From assembly GCA_964431205.1 (NCBI GenBank), contig CAYSIX010000145.1:1-10846 (forward strand): a stretch of 10,846 nt of DNA, in the 5' to 3' direction. Positions 7,666 to 10,846 of the stretch are shown piece by piece; the first letter of the stretch is position 1, and every line of letters starts with the position of its first letter. Source of the stretch: CAYSIX01 sp964431205. GTDB lineage: Bacteria; Planctomycetota; Phycisphaerae; Phycisphaerales; Phycisphaeraceae. The notes under the pieces are model-generated. The model ran no database searches, was not told the origin of the DNA, and saw only the letters and a program-made list of their open reading frames with translations. The position numbers and the translations under genes were made by a program.

Positions 7666-7711
7666 CTCGCTCTGGACCGGCTTGGCAATTGCGTCAGGCT
7701 ACCAGAGCGAG
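7666..7711. promoter_or_regulatory. 10-bp inverted repeat in the divergent sppA/hemX spacer
   Basis: CTCGCTCTGG (7666-7675) and CCAGAGCGAG (7702-7711) are perfect reverse complements with 26 bases between. The arms sit 24-69 bases upstream of the sppA ATG, inside the 7643-7871 spacer. It may be a paired operator or a leader stem-loop; the arm spacing (36 bases centre to centre) is between three and four helical turns. The rest of the spacer shows no promoter I can support. Confidence 0.4.
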
Positions 7712-7871
7712 CCGATCTGGCCAATCGCGGCTCACACCTAACGGCCCGATCCGCCTCGCCGGGCCCCGCGCCCTCGCGCCTCGGTCGCAATGCCTTCGAC
7801 ACAGCCATAAACTTGCTCCAAGGCACGGCCGCCGCCCGCTCGGCAATCCCGGCGCCGCCGAAGCATCCCGC

Positions 7872-8795
7872 ATGACCACCACGCTGCTGACCATCCTGAC
7901 GCTCACCGCCGCGGCCGCCAGCCTGCTCGCGCTGTGGCGGCTCCAGCATCCACGCCACGCCTCGGCCGACCGCCTCGCCACCGCTCAGGCCACGCTCACC
8001 ACCGTCGTCGCCGTTGGCGCCGCCGCCGCCTTCCTATACCGCTGGCTCGCCGTCACACGCCAGTGGCAGCCGCTGTCGGCTCATGTCGACGGCCTCCTGC
8101 TCATGTCCACGCTCTTTGCCGGCATGCTCCTGTTCATCGAGTCCCGCCGGCGGCTCACCGGCCTGACCGCCTTCGCCCTGCCCCTGCTGACCCTGCTGCT
8201 CGCCTGGGCCGTCTGCGCCGCCGCCTGGACCTATCGACCCTTCCAGATCGACAACCTCAGCCCCGTCTGGACCGCCGCCCACCTCGCAGGCGTGTACCTC
8301 GGTACGCTCGTCTGCTGCCTGGCCGCCATCGCCGGTGGGATGTACCTGTTCGTCCGCGCCCGGCTCAAGCACAAACGCCAGCCCCGCGCCTTCGGTCGCC
8401 TGGCCAGCCTCGAAACCCTCGAGTCGCTGATCGTCCGCGCCGCCACCCTCGGCTTCGCCCTGCTCAGCGTCGGGCTCGTCGCCGGCCTGGTCATCCTCTC
8501 CGAGACCGCCTCCGAACTCACCCTCACCAACGGGTTCTGGTGGAAGGTTGCCCTCGCCGCCGCCGCCTGGCTCGTGTACGCGCTGCTCATGAACGTCCGC
8601 TACGCCAGCCGCTTCCGCGGCGCCCGCGCCGCCTGGCTCAGCATCGCCGGCATCCTCCTGCTCCTGGCCGTGTACAGTGTCGTCGTCGCCTGGCCCATGG
8701 CGCGCCCACCGGCGCCCGCCGCCCGGACTACCGGCCCCGCCCTCAGCGCCGCCGTGCCCCCGACGCCCGAAACGGAGGTGCCGCCATGCGCCTGA
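7872..8795 (+). CDS. HemX/CcsA-type cytochrome c assembly family membrane protein
   Basis: The 307-residue integral membrane protein has about eight hydrophobic segments (near 4-22, 42-60, 75-90, 98-118, 134-160, 188-210, 224-241 and 254-274). It resembles the CcsA/CcmC/HemX family: QPLSAHVDGLLLMSTLFAGM matches the early PLSN..E block, SPVWTAAHLAG (W133, H137) the first haem-ligand region, LASLETLESLIVRAATLGF the HemX-like LERLE..R.I..GF block, and WWKVALAAAAWLVYALLMNVR the late block. The usual WDPKE sequence and the last-helix histidine are absent, so haem handling may be altered. It overlaps hemA by 10 bp, so the two are translationally coupled. In Bacillus HemX lowers HemA level, and a similar role is inferred here. 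No Shine-Dalgarno site precedes the ATG. Its C-terminal tail is rich in Ala and Pro. Confidence 0.78.
   Translation: MTTTLLTILTLTAAAASLLALWRLQHPRHASADRLATAQATLTTVVAVGAAAAFLYRWLAVTRQWQPLSAHVDGLLLMSTLFAGMLLFIESRRRLTGLTAFALPLLTLLLAWAVCAAAWTYRPFQIDNLSPVWTAAHLAGVYLGTLVCCLAAIAGGMYLFVRARLKHKRQPRAFGRLASLETLESLIVRAATLGFALLSVGLVAGLVILSETASELTLTNGFWWKVALAAAAWLVYALLMNVRYASRFRGARAAWLSIAGILLLLAVYSVVVAWPMARPPAPAARTTGPALSAAVPPTPETEVPPCA
8774..8780 (+). promoter_or_regulatory. Shine-Dalgarno site fixing the hemA start
   Basis: GGAGGTG lies inside the end of the upstream gene, five bases before ATG 8786. It is the strongest ribosome binding site in the window. It selects 8786 over ATG 8798 (MLGLNH), which is further from the site. 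Confidence 0.75.
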
Positions 8796-10198
8796 CCATG
8801 CTCGGGCTCAACCACCGCACCGCCCCGATCGAGCTGCGCGAACACCTCGCCCTCGACGACGACGCCCTCGCCACGCTGCTGGCACGCTTTCGACGCGACC
8901 ACCCCGCCGCCGAGTGCGTCCCCCTCTCGACCTGCAACCGCACCGAGCTCTACGTCGCCGCCCCCTCGCCGCCGGTCGAGCGCGACCTGATCGAACGCCT
9001 CGCCGCCACCGCCGGCATCGAATCCGCCCGCGTCGCCGACGCCGTCGTCCGCGCCCACCAGCACGACGCCGTCCGACACCTGTTCCGCGTCAGCGCCGGG
9101 CTCGACTCCATGGTCCTCGGTGAAACCCAGATCCTCGGCCAGGTCAAGCGGGCCTACGAGTCGGCCATCGAACACGGCACCGTCGGGCCCGTGATGCACC
9201 GCGTCTTCCAGCGCGCCATCGCCACCGCCAAACGCTGCCGCACGCAGACCCGCCTCGACGCCGGCCGCGTCTCGGTCGCCTCGGTCGCCATCGACTTCGC
9301 CCGCCAGGTCTTCGAGGACTTCGCCAGCAAGACCGTGCTCGGCATCGGCGCCGGCGAGATGGGCAAGGCCGCCCTGCGCCGCCTCGGCGAGCTGCGCCCC
9401 GGCCGCGTCTGGCTGACCAACCGCTCACCCGCCCGCGCCGCCGAGCTGGCCGAACGCCTCCGCCTGCCTCCGGACCGCTGCGCCGCCCGGCCGTGGGATC
9501 AGCTCGACGACCTGCTGGTCGAGGCCGACATCGTCATCGTCTCCACCGCCGCCGCCGAGCCGACGCTCACCGCCGCACGCCTGCGCGCCCTGGAGCGGCG
9601 TCGCCAGCGCCGCCCGATGCTGATCATCGACCTGGGCCTGCCCCGAAACGTCGAGCCCGCCGTCGGCGACCTGCCCGAGGTCTACCTCTACAACCTCGAC
9701 GACCTTCAGTCGGTCGCCACCGACGCCGCCGCTCAACGCCAGGACCGCGCCGCCGCCTGCGAGGCCATCATCGACGAGGCCGCCCACGCCTGCCTCCGCC
9801 AGGTCCAGCACCACGAGGTCGGCCGGCTCATCCGCGAGCTGCGCCACCGCCTGCACGCCATCGGCCGGCACGAGCAGGCCCGCACCGACCGCAAGGCCGC
9901 CGCCACCCTCAGCCCCCACGAGCAGGACGCCGTCCGTGAGCTCGTCCGCGAGCACACCCACCGCGTGGTCAACAAGATCCTGCACCTGCCGCTCAGCCGC
10001 ATCGACGACCGGGCCGACGACCTGCCCCTGGGCTTCTACACCGACGCGCTGCGCGCCCTGTTCCAGATCGACGCCAACGAGCCGGCGGCGACCGACCCAC
10101 CGAACGAGCCCGAAGCGGACCGCCACCGCGAATCGCACGCCCCCGCCGAGACGGACGCCGACCCCGCCTCGCCCGGGGCACTGCGTGCCACCCGCTAA
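8786..10198 (+). CDS. hemA: Glutamyl-tRNA reductase
   Basis: This NADPH-dependent enzyme reduces glutamyl-tRNA(Glu) to glutamate-1-semialdehyde, the first committed step of C5-pathway tetrapyrrole synthesis. The catalytic domain has GLNHRTAPIELRE (7-19), the STCNRTELY block with nucleophile C50, and RHLFRVSAGLDSMVLGETQI (97-116; H98). The NADPH domain has VLGIGAGEMG (184-193) and LTNRS (210-214). IIDLGLPRNVEP and VYLYNLDDL follow, then the helical dimerisation domain ending HRVVNKILHLPLSRI. The last 40 residues or so (430-470) are a Pro/Glu/Asp/Ala-rich tail beyond the conserved core, giving 470 residues against a usual 400-450. The ATG is set by GGAGGTG at 8774-8780 and lies inside the end of the HemX-like gene. 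No hemC or other haem gene follows in the window. Codons end mostly in C. Confidence 0.97.
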   Translation: MRLTMLGLNHRTAPIELREHLALDDDALATLLARFRRDHPAAECVPLSTCNRTELYVAAPSPPVERDLIERLAATAGIESARVADAVVRAHQHDAVRHLFRVSAGLDSMVLGETQILGQVKRAYESAIEHGTVGPVMHRVFQRAIATAKRCRTQTRLDAGRVSVASVAIDFARQVFEDFASKTVLGIGAGEMGKAALRRLGELRPGRVWLTNRSPARAAELAERLRLPPDRCAARPWDQLDDLLVEADIVIVSTAAAEPTLTAARLRALERRRQRRPMLIIDLGLPRNVEPAVGDLPEVYLYNLDDLQSVATDAAAQRQDRAAACEAIIDEAAHACLRQVQHHEVGRLIRELRHRLHAIGRHEQARTDRKAAATLSPHEQDAVRELVREHTHRVVNKILHLPLSRIDDRADDLPLGFYTDALRALFQIDANEPAATDPPNEPEADRHRESHAPAETDADPASPGALRATR

Positions 10199-10233
10199 GC
10201 GGTCCCACGCCGCCGGGCATCCACGCGCGCCCC

Positions 10234-10274
10234 GTGACCACCGGATCACGGGATCGGCCGGATCCACCGGATGC
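10234..10274 (+). repeat. Intergenic 8/9-bp-periodic repeat, copy 2
   Basis: Reads as units ending in GGA or GGGA: ...ACCACCGGA, TCACGGGA, TCGGCCGGA, TCCACCGGA, then TGC. It matches the copy at 3104-3142 in unit order and spacing, with 23 of the last 24 bases identical. It begins 36 bases after the hemA stop. No T-run follows, so it is not an intrinsic terminator. Confidence 0.7.
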
Positions 10275-10308
10275 CATTGGGTGATTTGGCGATCTGGCCA
10301 TCTGCGTT

Positions 10309-10440
10309 TCCGCCTTCCGGCTTTTCCGCTCTCCGCCTGCTCCGCTCCCGTCTCCTGTCTCCCACCTCCTACCTTCCACCTCCTACCCTCCTGACTCCTT
10401 CCCTCCCGACTCCTCCCCTCCTACCTTCTATCTCCTGCCT
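10309..10440. repeat. Long imperfect polypyrimidine tract
   Basis: About 130 bases are almost all C and T on the plus strand, built of loose units such as CCACCTCCTACC (exact at 10362-10373 and 10376-10387), CTCCTAC and GACTCCT. The other strand is GGAGG-rich. Such a tract can adopt triplex structure and may be a slippage-driven simple repeat. Confidence 0.65.
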
Positions 10441-10472
10441 CCTCACCAATGTCACCCCCCACCCTCCCCATC

Positions 10473-10500
10473 AAATCAGAAATCATAAATCAAAAATTGA
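10473..10500 (+). repeat. Tandem heptamer array (AAATCAN)4
   Basis: Four consecutive 7-bp units: AAATCAG, AAATCAT, AAATCAA, AAATTGA. It is the only AT-rich stretch in the window and sits within otherwise GC-rich repeats. Directly abuts the dyad at 10500-10516. Confidence 0.6.
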
Positions 10501-10516
10501 CAATGTGTTACATTGT
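10500..10516. promoter_or_regulatory. Operator-like dyad ACAATGT-gtt-ACATTGT
   Basis: Perfect 7-bp arms around a 3-base centre, 17 bp in all, the size and form of a dimeric regulator site. No gene starts just downstream in the window, so its target, if any, is unknown. Confidence 0.35.
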
Positions 10517-10542
10517 GTCACCCCCATGTCACCCCCGTGTCA

Positions 10543-10556
10543 GGGTGACGTCACCC
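10543..10556. repeat. 14-bp perfect palindrome GGGTGACGTCACCC
   Basis: Self-complementary over 14 bases with core TGACGTCA. It joins an inverted GGGTGAC to the direct GTCACCC series (10516-10525, 10527-10536 at 11-bp spacing), so it may have arisen by inversion of one copy of that repeat. Confidence 0.55.
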
Positions 10557-10578
10557 CCTGGGGAGAACCCTTAGTCTC

Positions 10579-10602
10579 GCGCGAAAGCGCGAAAGCGCGA
10601 AG
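10579..10602 (+). repeat. Tandem octamer GCGCGAAA (three copies)
   Basis: Three adjacent copies of GCGCGAAA/GCGCGAAG, preceded by TCTC. The pattern resembles the short GCGAAG/GCAAAG tandem sequences found dispersed in some bacterial genomes. No function visible. Confidence 0.55.
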
Positions 10603-10612
10603 GCCGGGAAGA

Positions 10613-10737
10613 GAACCACGGGGGACACGGGGAGCACGGGGCAAGGCACGGGTCCAGGGATCGGGGGCCTGGGACAGGGCAAAGGGGCAAGGGATCAGGG
10701 ACCGGGGATCAGAACCTCCCCGTGTTCCCCGTGGTTC
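10613..10737. repeat. 22-bp inverted repeat enclosing a G-run region
   Basis: Arms 10613-10634 and 10716-10737 are reverse complements at 21 of 22 bases (GAACCACGGGG... and ...CCCCGTGGTTC). The 81-base interior holds G-runs. The arms are built from ACGGGGNAC-type units, so they may be two opposed copies of one microrepeat family rather than an insertion sequence; no transposase or flanking duplication is seen. Confidence 0.6.
10620..10707 (+). repeat. Multi-run G-quadruplex motif
   Basis: Twelve runs of three to five G lie within 88 bases; from 10650 on, nine runs are separated by only three or four bases (for example GGGTCCAGGGATCGGGGG). This meets the usual G3+N1-7 pattern several times over. 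Structure formation is inferred, not shown. Confidence 0.55.
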
Positions 10738-10794
10738 CCCCTCGGCTTGACTTGTCAAAGAGCACACCGTCCCCTTGGGGACAACCACAAATGT

Positions 10795-10846
10795 GGCTCT
10801 TCCGGGCTTTTCATGGGTAGAGATCGAGTTGAACCTGGGAGAAGAG
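10795..10846. mobile_element. Possible ISL3-family insertion sequence end, cut by the window edge
   Basis: GGCTCTTCCGGGCTTTTC (10795-10812) resembles the terminal inverted repeats of ISL3-family elements, which begin GGCTCTT in members I recall such as IS31831. It would be the left end, with the element running off the window. No transposase sequence, opposite end or 8-bp target duplication can be seen here. An ATG at 10813 opens a frame to the edge, too short to judge. Confidence 0.4.

Larger units (their letters stand above)
10199..10846. other. 648-bp noncoding repeat island
   Basis: No credible gene lies here: open frames are low-complexity products of the repeats and lack homology-like blocks. 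In order I see a periodic 9-mer array (10234-10274), GATTTGG/GATCTGG-like units (about 10282-10306), a pyrimidine tract (about 10309-10440), TGTCACCCCC copies (10450-10459, 10516-10525, 10527-10536, and a near copy 10549-10558), a heptamer array (10473-10500), a dyad, a palindrome, GCGCGAAA repeats (about 10579-10602), a G-run region framed by an inverted repeat (10613-10737), three short dyads (10747-10796) and a possible IS end (from 10795). Base composition shifts sharply between blocks, unlike the neighbouring genes. Confidence 0.75.

Noticed and set aside
7660..7688. sppA promoter with TTGCCA (-35) and AGTGAT (-10) on the minus strand
   Set aside because: Spacing is 17 bp but the -10 matches only three of six bases and the transcription start would fall within the Shine-Dalgarno site.
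7563..7871. N-terminal extension of the HemX-like gene upstream of ATG 7872
   Set aside because: The frame is open but overlaps sppA and its start region and reads as low-complexity; the hydrophobic protein begins at 7872.
7934..8785. Extension of hemA upstream into the HemX-like gene
   Set aside because: Arg/Pro-rich shadow sequence; GGAGGTG at 8774 and the MRLTMLGLNHRTAP start fix hemA at 8786.
10271..10750. 159-residue open frame after hemA
   Set aside because: Translates the pyrimidine tract and G-run repeats; low complexity, no ribosome binding site.
10199..10794. CRISPR array in the repeat-rich spacer
   Set aside because: Repeats are 7-14 bp, of different families and mostly abutting; there are no 25-37 bp repeats with regular unique spacers and no cas genes.
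10813..10846. Start of a new gene at ATG 10813
   Set aside because: Only 11 codons before the window edge, no ribosome binding site, and it lies in the putative IS end.

Overview
This window looks like a chromosomal, mostly housekeeping segment of a high-GC bacterium, most probably a planctomycete (Phycisphaerae-like). The lineage guess rests on three things. One is a short membrane protein with the CPSCGYDLRG...CPECG zinc ribbon, which I associate with Planctomycetota. Another is a run of anchored proteins and lipoproteins with no family I can name. The last is intergenic DNA full of short repeats. No genomic comparison was possible, so the assignment is inference.

Layout, left to right. 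trpC (indole-3-glycerol phosphate synthase, + strand) converges with a PhnP-like metallo-beta-lactamase-fold hydrolase (- strand) across a 19 bp gap. A divergent 113 bp spacer separates that hydrolase from an alkaline-phosphatase-superfamily phosphodiesterase (+). A spacer carrying a 9-bp-periodic repeat leads to the small zinc-ribbon membrane protein and then to the menaquinone/ubiquinone methyltransferase ubiE/menG (+). ubiE converges, 12 bp away, with a leftward group of three genes: sppA (signal peptide peptidase), a 176-residue membrane-anchored protein of unknown function, and a large lipoprotein. A 229 bp divergent spacer then leads to a rightward pair with overlapping ends: a HemX/CcsA-type membrane protein and hemA (glutamyl-tRNA reductase).

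Functional threads. hemX/ccsA-like plus hemA form a tetrapyrrole/cytochrome module: HemA commits glutamyl-tRNA to haem, and HemX-type proteins are known elsewhere to modulate HemA or belong to the cytochrome c assembly family. UbiE supplies the respiratory quinone. SppA and the two anchored proteins suggest an envelope cluster. trpC stands apart from any other trp gene in this window.

The last 648 bp (10199-10846) have no convincing gene. They hold a mosaic of unrelated short repeats: a 9-mer array also found at 3104-3142, a long pyrimidine tract, a 7-mer array, dyads, TGTCACCCCC copies, GCGCGAAA copies, and a 12-run G-tract region framed by a 22 bp inverted repeat. At the extreme right edge there is what looks like the terminal inverted repeat of an ISL3-family insertion sequence. 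I see no CRISPR array, RNA gene, phage or defence locus. The more unusual items are the repeat island, the possible IS end, a stop-interrupted start before the 176-residue gene, and a lipoprotein whose C-terminus loosely recalls JAMM metalloproteases.
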